NCBI RefSeq assembly: GCF_030704535.1
Contig: NC_081812.1
Coordinates: 23,597,501-23,661,500, forward strand
Length of the DNA: 64,000 nucleotides
Reading direction: 5' to 3'
Source: Vitis vinifera
Taxonomy: Eukaryota; Streptophyta; Magnoliopsida; Vitales; Vitaceae
The notes below the pieces were generated by a model that was not told where the DNA came from, searched no databases, and worked only from the letters and a program-made list of their open reading frames with translations. Within the stretch, counting starts at the first letter, position 1. The number at the start of each line of letters is the position of its first letter. Below are positions 35,252 through 47,497 of the stretch, one piece after another. A program made the translations under genes and the position numbers.

Positions 35252-36207
35252 GAACTCCTAAATAGAAGCAAGTATGGAAACTAACTTGTCTGACATCTCA
35301 ACTGAACTGTCTGAACTCTTATGTGAATCTGCTCTGATCAATTAACCTCCAACTCTCCTCCAAGAATGTGACTCCAGACTCAACCAACTCCTAAAATGAC
35401 TCCTTACCATGCAAACAAAAATGAATGAAGGACACAGGATAAAACTCTAAAAGACAATAGTACAACATGCAAGCACATGGTCTTGAGGTGGCAATCCAAA
35501 ATCTGGATGTATGATGAGAACTCTGGAGCCATAAAGGTGTCCACTATGAGATGACTACAAATGTGACTAGAGAATTCCTATCAATAATCCAAGATGAAGG
35601 AGGTGTGAGAAACATACTACCACGAGATTGATATTCCATCTATAACCACATGTCCTTAACTCAATTTTCAACCTGAGCTCCATAAAAGAAAAAAATGATA
35701 AAATGAGACAACTCTCTCAAAAAGTGTGTGAATGTAAAAACGTGCCTTTTACATTTCTGTAATAAAAATATGAGCATCGAGTCAAAAATCGAATCAAGGA
35801 TTAAACGAAGAATGATGTACTGGGCCCGGTGATAGGTGTATAGTGTAAAAAGATGATCATGATCAATGAACATATCCCAAAGCATCAAGTAAGTGATGGC
35901 AAAGTGAAATGATGTGTCGAGCCAAGAAAGAAAGACGAAAGCCCTAGGAAGAAAACATGTTAAACTCATTGAGTGCAAAACATAATCTAAGACGACATGA
36001 CAAAAGGTGATCCAACTGATACCGAAACTCGTACCAATCTCTGAGCACTCTCAAATGGAAGCCAAAAGAGAAAAAACTGAACCTAGGTGGTGACTAAGGC
36101 GACTCTAAAGGCTCTCAAATGTACCCACGTGTGAGGAAGGAATCCTAATCAAAGGATTTAAGCTCATTCTACAAGGTCAAGGTGGCCCTAAAAGACATGA
36201 GTGGAAT

Positions 36208-36459
36208 TTAAAAGATCCTTAACAGAAGCGATCGTACCCTCCGACAGTACGCAACCCTCTGCACGCCTCCCGAATATACGGGACACTTCCATGCAATGTG
36301 GTCATCATCTCCACACATGCACTGCCTCAACATCCTAGGAGGTTTCCTGTGGTGAAAGATATCACAGTTCTCATCACTAAGTGGTAATCGAAGGTGCACA
36401 ATGAACGGTGTGGGTGCATCCGAAAATCCTATGAAACTAAAAGAAAACACACTGGTCAT
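36208..36459 (-). pseudogene. Knuckle-like short ORF upstream of gag
   Basis: An 83-codon ORF with C-x-C-G-D-D-D-H-I-A-W-K-C (about 36280-36320), close to a CCHC zinc knuckle but with only one residue between the first two Cys. It lies in the same orientation as the element, between the primer-binding site and gag. Some Tat/Ogre elements carry an extra ORF upstream of gag; this could be a relic of one, or chance. Confidence 0.3.
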
Positions 36460-37270
36460 AAAAATATCCTGAAATCTAGCTCTGAGCTATACAGGTTTTC
36501 AAAATTCAGACTTCAATCAGTATCAATATGTCGACCACCTCCAGAATGCTCCCAAACATCGATATAGCCCGTCGCTAGACCCTACTTCTAACCACTAGCT
36601 CGATCAAAGGAACAAACACACACAAGGCCTCGCACTTGCAAAAGTAAGAGTCAAAATGAAGAAAGTGATCGAAACCAGAGGGTTGAAGGTAAGAGGATAG
36701 ATGTGCGGTCCACACAGACAAACAACATGCAATCACATAGAAGAGTGATCATGAAACAGGCAATCATGCAAAACAAGTATTTATAATCTAAATCTACACA
36801 CAAGCTAATCGAAATGAATATTTGGCAAGGATAACATGCTCCATAACAATCATGATAATATACAACTAAAAGGATCAACACATCAAGTTGAAAAATATAC
36901 AACTATGAGTCTATACATGTGAGATGAGTAGAACAATCATGGCAAGATCAAAGTCACTATGCTAAGACAGACAAGATAATCAATCAACACAATCAACGTG
37001 TCAATGATCTAAATGGGTATAACAATGAAGTACAAAAAAATCGTCACATTAGAATCCTCAATCAAGATATTTAATCAACATAATCAACATGTTAATATCC
37101 CAAATGAATACAATAACCAAACATGCATCAAGGATAATGATATCAAGAGCTCTCAATGTGTAATCAACATTCAAGCAAATGAAAGCACAAAGAGAGGTGG
37201 GTATCCACTGATCGACCAATCAAATGCCACATTTGCCTCATCTTAAGTTCGAGCTTGACCCTCTAGTGAT

Positions 37271-37287
37271 CCCCAGCGGAGTCTCCA
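37271..37287 (-). other. Primer-binding site of the LTR retrotransposon
   Basis: TGGAGACTCCGCTGGGG on the minus strand, three bases after the end of the 5' LTR. It starts with the TGG expected for pairing to a tRNA CCA end. It resembles the TGGCGACTC.. sites of plant Tat/Ogre-like elements; I did not establish which tRNA it matches. Confidence 0.6.
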
Positions 37288-38710
37288 TTTTGTGAACCCC
37301 GCATTTTGGCTCATGCGTTTCCCACTCAAATAGTGCAAACTCGTTTTTTATTTGAAAAATATTTATTTATTTAGAAAATAACTTGGAGTCGCCATTTATT
37401 TTTGTTTTATTTTTAAAGGGCAAACAAAATAAGAAAAAAAAAACCCTACGTGTGACTCCTTATTTGGAAAAGATAGTCTGCGAAAAACCAAATATGGGTT
37501 TGGGGGTTAGGTTACTTATTGGTAAGGTACGGTGAAAGCTGTAGCACCCCTCTAAAAAAAAAAGGGTATTTACTAATTTAACTAAAACAAGTGTGGCAAT
37601 TAATTGATCAAACCTGGATACCAAAAGAATATCGATCTAAAAATAATCGAATGAACAAGAGAGGCAAAGAGTGTACCTGAGTAATGAGCTGATTGCTTCA
37701 TGGAAACAAAGGTTAGTGAACGAGCACAGAATAATCGCATGTGTCACAAAGCAAATCAATCATACATAGCAATCAATCAGTTAATGAAAAAAATATCACT
37801 GATGTTGGGTCCCCACCAAAGCCCAATTTATTTTGCATGAATTAATCCCCAAATTCCATTGTTTTGGAATTATGAAAATTGCCTTTATGCTTATTAAAAA
37901 TCAAGGAAAACATGAAAATCATTTTAAAATCAAATAAAATTTGTGAAAGTGCTTATCTAAAAGGAAAGGTAGCAAGTTTATTTAAAATGAGATTTTTAGT
38001 GACTTAAAACCCTAATGAAGGATGAAAAGTGGTAGAATTAAAAAATATTTGAAAATTGGAGTCAAATTAAAATTATTTGAAAAACTAAAATTTGAAAAGT
38101 GAAGTTCGAACATTGTTTGAAAATTGAAGTTTTGAAAATTAAATTTAAGAATTGGAATTTAAAAAAAAAAAATGGAAATGGAAACTTTGGAAAATGGAAG
38201 TTTTAAAAATTGGAATTTTGAAGAATTGTTTGAGAATTAGATTTCTTAAAAATTAAATTTGAAAATTGGAGTCTTGAAAAATACATTGGAGAATAGGAAT
38301 TTTGGAAAAATTATTTGAGAATGGAATTTTGAAAATTTGAATTTTGAAGATGGAATTTAAAAAAAAATAAAATTTGAAGGTTGAAATTTTGGAAAATTAA
38401 ACTTTGATATAAAAAAATAAAATAAAATAAAATATTTAAAAAAAAATGAAGAATTAAAATGGAAAAGTGGGTTGCATGCACATGAAAGAGGGTTGGAATA
38501 AGTTAAATGGAGGAAATAGTGAGAGAAAAAAATAAATAAATAAAGAATGAGCTTGGTGGTGGAATGAGTAGAGGTTATTAACCTCATTGTCTTTTTCATG
38601 GCCCACTTTCCCATAATTATTACAGAATGGAAGGTCTTGGCCGAATAATTGAAGTTCCTCATCTCCATTTTTGAGTGGGTTGTTGGTATGCCCAAGAAAA
38701 TCATATCAGC

Positions 38711-39812
38711 CTCAAATGTTCCCCTTGTGCTTCTCCCTGTTCTTGATGACTCCAACACGACCCCTTGTTCCTTCCACCAGTCACCATGACAACATTCCCA
38801 ACATCAAATTTGATGAAGTCAGTGATCTTGTTGCTCTTTAGGTCAAGCTTGGTAGTGTCATTGGCCTTGATCAGTGGGTTTGGGTAGCGAATGGTCCGCT
38901 CATCATAGGTGTTTAAGTATGGGATGCCATTTTTGAAGAAAATTTAAACAGCATAGGATCACATGTTGACATTTAAGCATGCATTGAACGGCAAAAACGG
39001 AAACGTTCACCTTGGTTAATTCCGTGAAAGGCCATTTCTTACTCTTTTCTGGTATTCAGGATGCTCCTCCAGTGCTTGATGGTGAGAGAATTACGGGTTA
39101 ATGAGCTCTTCCCTTCTATACCCAGATTCAGTCCAAAACGAGAGTGCGCGCTCTCTTTCAGCCAAAGGAGGAAGGAGCAAGGGGTCCACCTCCAAGAGAG
39201 CTACTTCTTTTCTTTTATATATATATCACACACATTATTTGGACCACCACTTGACTTAATAGGCCAGTCAAGTGAATTAGGGTGAGCCCATAAAAAATCA
39301 AGCAACAATATGTGTCCAGTCCCATTATAGACCACAATGCAAAAATAAATAACATTGATTTATGACATTATTAAATTGATTATGTAAGTCCACATATAAA
39401 AATTCCAACACTTTTGCCCAAGCTGGACAGATCAGACCTTCCAGAGCTTAAACTTTGCCTCTTCATTCCTAACTAAGTGGAGTCAGAACCGACCCTTGGT
39501 GTCGTAAAGAAGACGGAAGTTCTTATTTTTCTTTGGAATTGAAACAACATCCATGAAACCAGAGGGATATGTTTTATCTATCCTAACTTTTCCATCAACA
39601 AAAACATGTTGTTGCATCAAGATGGCAATGACTTCACGATATGTGAGAGCATACTTCAATCTGTTCCATAAAATGAGGATCAATGGCAGGCGTTCCCAGG
39701 ATTTTTGAGGTCTATATGAAGGCTTTGGAGCAAATGCACCTCCAAGCTTGTCAAACATCCAATGCTTCGGTGCATTGAGCCTTTTCAAATGCTTCTTCAA
39801 CCCTTTAGCCAT
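38711..39812 (-). pseudogene. Ribosomal protein eS4 (RPS4) retrocopy inside the right LTR, interrupted
   Basis: Same captured gene as at 33718-34336. It starts [18 protein letters not shown] at 39812, then [29 protein letters not shown] and [14 protein letters not shown], and stops at a CGA-to-TGA change after TKGRF (about 39483). The remaining eS4 sequence is split by the solo LTR (38934-39410) and continues to about 38711. In both LTR copies eS4 homology ends at the same place (HKGS/TFE), followed by non-eS4 LTR sequence. Capture therefore preceded duplication of the LTRs. Confidence 0.9.
38934..39410 (-). mobile_element. Copia-like solo LTR inserted in the right LTR
   Basis: On the minus strand it begins TGTTGGAATTTTTATATG and ends AAATTTTCTTCA (TG..CA). 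It is 477 bp long and flanked by 5-bp near-identical target duplications (ATTTT 38929-38933 and CTTTT 39411-39415). The left LTR lacks it at the corresponding place (GGATGCCTTTTTGCCC). TGTTGGAA is a common start of Ty1/copia LTRs. No internal domain is present, so it is a solo LTR. Confidence 0.75.
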
Positions 39813-40458
39813 TTTCTAGGGTTTGGTTACTCTGGAAGAAGATCTCTGCACTGCTTTCCTCTAGCGCCACCATCTCTGCATCCTAAAACCCACTCTATTC
39901 TTGTTTCCCTTTTCTGGTTCTTTTTTCCCTATAACTCAAAATATTCTCAACCCAGCTTTCTATGAGAGCTATTCTCTAGCAAAAATGAGCAAGAAAACTC
40001 ATGAGTTTTTCTCTTTCTCTATTTTTCTCTTTCCCTTATTTCAACTATCATTTCTCAAGCTATCTTCCTTCATGCTCTGTTTTTCTCTTCTAGCTTCTTT
40101 CTCTGCAAAACTTCATTCATTTCCAGCTCGTTCTCTCTTCTCCAAGATGATTTTTCCTTCTCATCCGAATACCTCATTTTCTCATCTCCTGCTCTCGAAG
40201 CAACCATGCCCCTCAACCAAACACATCCCTTCCTCCGTAACGACCTGCCCATTCTCTCTCTCCTCAACGACTTCAGAATATTCCCACAAACACGTGTCCC
40301 TCACCTATTGCCTCTCAGCCAAACCATCCATTTCCTTAATAGACAAGATGCCATTATATAATGACCAATCTTGAGGCGCCATGTGGCCTTCCAAAAACTT
40401 GGCATCTGGCAAAATGACACTTGCACACACACACCCCAAAATGGGGGTCTACACTAAG

Positions 40459-42380
40459 ACAATAATTTATTCCCAAAAAATACTAATAAGAAAAAACATA
40501 TAAAAATATAAAAATATAAAAAAATATATATAAAAAAAGATTTCTTATATTAGGTTATATTGTGAAAAAAAAAAACTACAAATATAATCACTAATTTAAT
40601 ATTTATGTAGAAAAGTTATAATAAATAAAATGAGGTTGAAGTAGCACATAAAAAAAAATTATTAACTTTTAATTTAATTTTCGTTTCTTTTTATTCTTTC
40701 TCCCCTTCCATTGTTTTATTTTATTTTTTATTTTACATTTCATAAGAACCAAACTTAGTTGTTGGGATAATGAGTCTCGTTTATTGGTAATTTTGTTATT
40801 TTTAATAATAACATAAAATGACTTAGAGGGCATTTATTTTTTAGTTTTTTACTAAAAGTTTGTTTTCAAACTTTAAATTATTATTATTTTTTTCATAACT
40901 TATTATAAATTTTTTATTGAATAAAAAAATAAAAAAATTTGGTTTTTTATAAATGAAAAAAGCAATATGTTGATTTTGCTTTACTTTTTAATATTTAATA
41001 AAAATAAAATATTAAAAAACAAACAATCTAATACTTAACACTATTAAACAACTTTATTTAAAATTAACACTATTAAACAATTTTTTTTAGAATTAAGTAA
41101 AAAAACAAATACCACCTTACTCTCCATTGAAAATTCAAGATTGTTGTTTATTTAATAGGATTGTCACAATTAAGTTTGAAAAGTTTTGTTAAAGACAAGT
41201 TAATTTTTTTAATAAGATAGAATTTGATTGAAAGTTTTAAAATTGAGTAAAATGTCTTAATTAATCGTTGATAGAAATTTTTTATCTTAATTAAATTTTA
41301 GAAAGTTGATATTTAATTTTAAGAAAATTATTTTCTTAATTAACTTTTAGAAAGTTGATATTTTATTTTTTAAGAAAATTATTTTCTTAATTAATTTTTG
41401 GAAATTTGATTTTTTTAAGAAAATCACTTTCTTAATTAAATTTTAGAAAGTTCATATTTTACATAATTAGTGTGAAGAGTTTTCAAGTAATTTTTTTTTA
41501 ATTTCTTATTTGATAATTGATTATTTTGTTTATCTTGATATATCTTCATTTTAATTTGAATAAAAGTTTATAATCCTTATATCATAATTTTTAAAAATCA
41601 GTCCTTCCTACTAGGTGTGTTACCTTACTATGCAAGGTTTTCTCATTAGTATAAGATTAGGACACTTTTGGTTTTATTCATTCAATATTTATTATCTCAC
41701 TATTTATAGTTCACAAATAAGGTTTTTCATATTATCATTTTACCATGTTTTCTTATAAATAGTAAAAATCCGTTTGATAGTATTTTTTAGAAGTGTTTTT
41801 ATTCATAAAAAATACCTTTTAAGGTGAAAAAAAATAGATATTCTATAATATTTAGAAAAATATTTTTAAAAATTTAGAAAAATACTTAAAATGCTTTGTA
41901 CTCGGAGCACTTGAGAGGTGTTTTTTGAAAAAAAAAACTTCAAAATTTTGAAATATTAATAAAATAAAAATATTTATATATGTATTTTTTAAAATAAAAG
42001 GATTTGGTTTATTATAATGAATGTCATTTTTAATAATTTATTAATATTAAAAGTGTTTTTGTATGTATGCAACATATTATAAAAACACAATTATATAATC
42101 ATTTTTTCATATTCTTATAAACATAAGCGTCCACCTAAGAAAACACTTGTACTAAAAGTTTTGTGAAACGGGCTCAAAATGGAGTGATGTTTAGATGGTG
42201 TTTATTGTAAAGTAAATTACCGAAAAAGGTAAAACTTATCAATTTTTAATTGAAAATATTATTATATAAATAAATAAAGAAAACATAGGTAGAGTATGGA
42301 ACCAAGTCCAGGGTGTTTCTGGTATTTCACTCAAAGAAAAGGGCAAATAAAGTTATCCCTCCCTCAGCAATAATTCCCTT
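40459..42380. other. AT-rich intergenic region with a tandem repeat
   Basis: No gene seen. At about 41287-41462 roughly four imperfect units of 45-55 bp recur, each starting TTAATTAA followed by TTTTAGAAAGTTGATATTT and AAGAAAATTATTTTC-type motifs. Confidence 0.55.
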
Positions 42381-42384
42381 TGTG

Positions 42385-42399
42385 TAGGGTTAGGGTTTT
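42385..42399 (+). promoter_or_regulatory. Telo-box upstream of eIF3e
   Basis: TAGGGTTAGGGTTTT lies 37 bp before the ATG. Telo-boxes (AAACCCTAA) are typical of plant genes for translation components and coordinate their expression in dividing cells. Confidence 0.6.
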
Positions 42400-42435
42400 G
42401 CGGTGCAGAGAACTTCACATCGTGACATCGCGGCC

Positions 42436-45400
42436 ATGGCGACGCACGACCTAACCCCGAGAATCGCACCGAATCTCGATCGCCACTTGGTCTTCCCACT
42501 CCTTGAATTTCTTCAGGAACGCCAGCTCTACCCCGATGAGCAGATCCTCAAGGCCAAGATCGAACTTCTTAATAAGACCAACATGGTTGACTATGCCATG
42601 GACATCCACAAGAGTCTTTACCACACCGAGGACGTTCCTCAAGGTACTTTTTATTTTATACGTGGTAGGGTTTATGGCTTGTGGTTTGTGATTTGTTGCG
42701 ATTTTTGGCAGATATGGTGGAGAGGAGGGCTGAGGTTGTGGCGAGGTTGAAGGCCTTGGAGGAGGCAGCAGCACCGCTAGTTTCTTTTTTGCAGAATCCG
42801 AACGCTGTGCAGGAGTTGAGGGCTGATAAACAGTATAACCTTCAGATGCTCAATGATCGTTACCAGGTTCGCTATTTTTATTTTGGGATTTTTTTGTATA
42901 GTTGCGAAACTAGTCTTATGTGAATTTTCTATCAAAAAGAGAAAATTTTAGTGTAGGAGATTTGCGTTAGATTAGGGTTTGTGTGATGGACTTGTTTTAG
43001 ATTTTTTTCCCCTCCGAGAGACTCTCTCTGTATCCACTTTTGATTTGTTTCCCCATATTTCAATTTTTCATATTTGAACTCGAGGGCAAACACCACGTTC
43101 ATTCCTTACTCCATTATAAAAGAGAAAACATCCAGTTTCATTGTATTCAAATGAACTGTTCGTTGAATCTCTGCAACTCTTTTTCAACTATTCTAGCCGA
43201 AGTTATAATGTTATACAAACCAATCATGATCGATGAGTTGTCCATACTTTAGGATTCAGGGTAGTGTTTATTACCCTATATACAATGTTGAAAAGATGAA
43301 ATTGCCCGTTGAAGTGTTTATTACCCTATTCACAACGACGAAAAGGCGAAATTGCCCCATAAGAGTCATTGTCATACTGTTTCAGGAGGTGATGAGCGAG
43401 AGTATTTTGTGTTAGGTGCAGATTACAATCCGTTTAGATTTACCATCAAGTAATTTGCAGACGTGGATGTACTGTATGTAATGTCACAAGCATGCGCGGG
43501 ATGCTTATTTTCATCATTACAATTAGATTATCATTATTATTTTTTCTTTTATTTATTTATTTTTGAGTTTGGAGTGAAAAAGCTTTTTGTTGCTTTTGTG
43601 TGGATGTAAATGTAAATATAAATATATCCAATGTTCCTTCACTATATTGTTTAGTGTGCTGACTTTAAATAGTATACCTTCTGACAGTTCTTCCAATAAG
43701 ATGGTTTGATTTTCAGTTATATGTCATCAGCATAACTACCTTTTCAATGCAGTTTTTCTGCAGCTCACTTCAATAGTTTAAATTAGATTTTGTTGTATTG
43801 GAAAAGAAAAAAATATCAAGTAATACAAATTGTTGACATCAGCATGATTATATGGATAATGATGGTAGATTATTTGAGGATGATATTTAGTGGTCCTTGT
43901 ACACCTTTCTTGATCTTTCTGAACTATTGTTATTACTGTTGCTCACATAGGTTGCCCATATTAGTAAACCGTTGTCAGTATAAGTATACTTCGCTGGATG
44001 CATATTTCTGTTGACAAGATTTTTTTAATGTCATATTTTTGAAATCCTGTTTTTGTTGTTGTATTGTTGCTAATTTGACAGAATTCTAGGTTTTTGGGTC
44101 TATTTGGCTTACAAAATTATATCCCTTTTTTCTTTTCTGACCAGATTGGCCAGGAGCAGATAGAGGCATTATATCAGTATGCCAAATTTCAGTTTGAATG
44201 TGGAAACTACTCTGGTGCTGCTGATTACCTGTATCAGTACAGGGCCCTATGCACAAACAGTGAAAGGAGTCTGAGTGCATTATGGGGCAAGTTAGCTGCT
44301 GAGATATTGATGCAAAACTGGGATACTGCTTTTGAGGAACTTAATCGGCTGAAAGAAATTATTGACTCAAAGGTCACTGTCATATGCATATTGGTTGCTC
44401 TGTACAGTTTGTTTTGTTGCATGATATATTTGCTAATCATGAGTTCTCTTGCAGAGTTACGCTTCACCTCTGAATCAGGTGCAAAGTAGAATATGGCTAA
44501 TGCATTGGAGTCTCTTCATCTTTTTCAACCATGACAATGGGCGAACACACATAATAGACTTGTTTAATCAGGACAAGTATGCCATCTAAGCTGAGCCATC
44601 CATATCCTACTTCCTTATTTATCTTGAAACATGTTTTGCTTGATTTGTTGTTGAGTTTTACTTCAGATTTTTTTTTTTTGGGTCAAATTTTAAAATTATT
44701 TTAATCTCATCACCATGAACATTATTATTAATTAGGTTATTGGTGGAAAGGTTATGAGCGAAAAATGGTGGGTAAATGTTATTTGTTGAAGAATTCTTGT
44801 GGCAGGGGGTCTTAAAAGAGTTAGCTTAATGTAGTAAGATGTAAGGAATGTCGTAGGACTCATATCTGTGTCAGACACTAAGAACATTTCTCTTTCTGCA
44901 TTTGTCCAAATTTTTTGTTTATATTTTTGTCTCCATGTAACTGTTAATATGGTTTATCATTTATTTATTTATCTCCACTCAACCCTACTTAAAAAAAAAA
45001 GAACTTTCTTCCAGGTATCTAAATGCCATTCAAACAAATGCACCCCATCTTTTACGGTATCTTGCCACTGCACTTATTGTCAATAAACGGAGGAGGACTC
45101 AGTTCAAAGATTTTATAAAGGTAATCCAGCAAGAGCAGTATGCCTTCAAAGATCCTATCACAGAATTTTTAGCATGTGTCTATGTCAATTATGACTTCGA
45201 TGGAGCACAAAAGAAGATGAGAGAATGTGAAGAAGTAAGTTTCCTGTACTTAATAGCGGTTTAACTTCCTGATAGTTCCTTCAGTAAAATTTTCTCACTA
45301 TGTTTCCCATTGAGGTTCACTCCAATTGAGCTATATACAGTTGTACTTCCATTTCATGCTTGCAATTATACTCTTACCCTTTTTCCTTAGAATTTTACCA

Positions 45401-47497
45401 ATAAAAAAAAGACGCTATTCCAATTTCTTCCCCTTATCAAAGGTTTTGGGTGACTAATTTAACATTTTGTACAATTGGATAATCATTGGACTATAGCTTA
45501 AGTCTGATATTTCAATGCATCCTTGCATCAATTATGATGACATATTATTTTAATGTAGGTAATTTTAAATGATCCATTTCTTGGCAAACGTGTTGAAGAA
45601 GGAAGCTTTTCTACTGTGCCATTGAGGGATGAGTTTCTCGAAAATGCCCGGCTTTTTATTTTTGAGACATACTGCCGAATACATCAACGAATTGACATGG
45701 GGTATATTTATACTTTCTGAAATTTGATTAATATAGCTTCATTCTTTTTGATAGGCAAATTGATAGACTACATTGATTAGCATAGCTTCATGTGGGAGTG
45801 CTAATTCCAAAGATCCAACTTTTGGTTTAGGGGAAGTGGGTGAAGCATCTTGGTAACTCATGCCAGCAAATATTTTTGCTTCAGCTTTGTGATTTTGTTT
45901 TATTTCCACTTGGCCCTTTGGCAATGAAGTGTCCCGAGCTTGAGCTCCCAGTATTTAAGTAGTGTAGGGTTGGGGGTCTACTTCACCAGTAGGAATAAAT
46001 GCCTCACTGTTGGGTGGATTCCCTCTTATCAAAAAAGAAATGCTCTCTTTCCTCTTTTTCATTTAGTTTTTGATAAGTTATACAAATGTGTTGCATTTGA
46101 AGGGTAAAGAAATATTGCACATTCTTTATTGGGATTTAGCTCATTCTATAAATATTAGCATTAAGCACAAGCTCTCTGTTTTTTATAAGATTCTGAATAT
46201 GGAAACATTGAGATGTAAGTAAGATGTGGAGGATCACTGAGAGGTATCGGATATCTGTTGATCTATCAATATTGTTATTTCATTTATGTTCATGAGATCC
46301 TTGCTAAAAAAATTCCATTTTTTGCTACTATTTGTCATCTTTATAGCAGATTAATATTCCACATTTTAAGAACCTCAATATCATGGATGATATATATGTT
46401 TTATTTGTTGCTCTACTTAACAAAAAAAAAAATGTTCTATTTGTTGCTCTACTTATCCAAAAAAAAAAATGTTCTATTTGTTGCTCTGAGTTCAATGATA
46501 TTTGTGCAAGATCCTTGATTCCTTTCACCAACTCATGCTTTCACACTTCTTTTTCTTTTTCCTTTTGCAACAAAAGTGACTCCAGGAACTAGCATCCAAT
46601 TTCTGTAATTCAGAATGTAGAGTATTTACATGCTAATAGGATGTTGAGGACTAGAGTAACATAGTCTAATGACATTGAGGCAAGGCACATCAAACTCAAG
46701 TTTGAAGAGAGTTCTTTAGTTTTTTCAATTGTTGAAGTTGTTATCAACAAAGTTTTCCAGTACTTCAAATGTGATGTGGTGGTTGCCTTCGGTGAAAGTT
46801 ACTTTTACTGTAGCAGGGATGCAAACATGCATATCCTGAGTTCTGTGTATGTGTTTTGTTCATTTTTGTTTTTGCCGTTTGGTTTGTTTTTATTTGATAT
46901 ACCGTACACCTTCTTGTATTGAGCTATCCACCAACCCAAGTGCAGTTTTTCCAACTCTGCCAGCCTCACTACCAAGGTGCTTTTTAGGGTGGGGTTTGTT
47001 GTGTTGCGGTTGGTGGGTTTTGGCTTTTCAAGCAGCGTTAATTTGATTAGTTATGAAATTTTAAGGCCTTGTTCTCAACTATGTGCTGTTGGTTTTCTGG
47101 CATCTGGCAGAGTGCTTTCTGACAAACTGAATTTGAATTATGAGGAAGCTGAAAGATGGATTGTGAATCTTATAACGACCTCAAAGCTTGATGCTAAAAT
47201 TGATTCAAAGTCAGGAACTGTTGTTATGGAACCCAATCATCCAAATGTGTAAGTTTATAGAACAGACTGCTGGTGTTCTGTAATATTAGTTACTTTTATT
47301 TTTACAGTCTCCTTTTAGACCTGGCTATCCTTTTTCTTACTTTTAAAGTTCTATTTCTGTATCCACTGCTTTTAATGTTGATTTTCCTTGCTTTCAGGTA
47401 TCAACAGATTATAGACCACACCAAGGCAGTATCGGGGCGAACCTACAAGTTGGTTAATCAGCTTCTAGAAAAAGCACAGACACAGGCTGCTCGATGA
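42436..47497 (+). CDS. EIF3E: Translation initiation factor eIF3 subunit e (INT6)
   Basis: Eight exons: 42436-42643, 42712-42866, 44145-44372, 44455-44576, 45015-45234, 45559-45701, 47111-47248, 47398-47497; 437 residues, the usual length of plant eIF3e. It is a PCI-domain subunit of eIF3, which binds the 40S ribosome during initiation; eIF3e also interacts with the COP9 signalosome in plants. Seen in sequence: N-terminal [19 protein letters not shown], helical repeats ([44 protein letters not shown]), and a C-terminal PCI region with [52 protein letters not shown] and [11 protein letters not shown]. Start chosen at GCGGCCATGGCG, a good context. All introns are GT-AG. No disruption seen. Confidence 0.95.
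43264..43363 (+). repeat. 50-bp tandem duplication in eIF3e intron 2
   Basis: Units 43264-43313 and 43314-43363 both start GTGTTTATTACCCTAT and end near AAATTGCCC. They differ at several bases. Confidence 0.7.
45745..46036. mobile_element. Probable short transposon or SINE-like insertion in eIF3e intron 6
   Basis: The segment has inverted ends (CTTTTTGATAGG at left, CTTATCAAAAAAG at right) and a higher GC content than its surroundings. No target duplication could be assigned with confidence. An 18-bp direct repeat (GATTARYATAGCTTCATK) occurs at about 45727 and 45775. The ends also resemble LINE tails of the type TTATCAAAAAA, so its class is uncertain. Confidence 0.35.
46397..46487 (+). repeat. 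Tandem repeat in eIF3e intron 6
   Basis: About two and a half units of roughly 37 bp, each TGTTYTATTTGTTGCTCT followed by ACTTA and an A tract. Confidence 0.7.

Larger units (their letters stand above)
37291..40453 (-). repeat. Right (5') LTR, about 2.68 kb plus an inserted solo LTR
   Basis: Plus-strand ends are TGTGAACCCC... and ...GGGGGTCTACA. The inner part is homologous to 32305-34540. It contains a retrocopy of ribosomal protein eS4 (38711-39812) and a low-complexity stretch (about 38030-38400) of repeated TTGAAAATTGGAATTTT-type motifs. The net length without the inserted 477-bp element is about 2.68 kb, long for an LTR but within the range of plant Tat/Ogre-type elements. Confidence 0.8.
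32300..40458 (-). mobile_element. Deleted Ty3/Gypsy-type LTR retrotransposon
   Basis: The element is oriented minus. Its 5' LTR is 37291-40453 and its 3' LTR is 32305 to about 34540. Outer ends are TG..CA on the element strand (TGTAGAC... and ...CACA). The element is bounded by a 5-bp target duplication with one mismatch (TTAAG 32300-32304, CTAAG 40454-40458). A primer-binding-site-like sequence lies 3 bp inside the 5' LTR, and a gag remnant is present. Protease, RT, RNase H and integrase are absent: a deletion runs from within gag into the beginning of the 3' LTR. It is therefore non-autonomous and decayed. Confidence 0.82.

Noticed and set aside
39901-40374. 157-codon ORF in the right LTR
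   Set aside because: Low-complexity Ser/Phe-rich translation of a CT-rich LTR stretch, absent as an ORF in the left LTR and opposite to the element's orientation.
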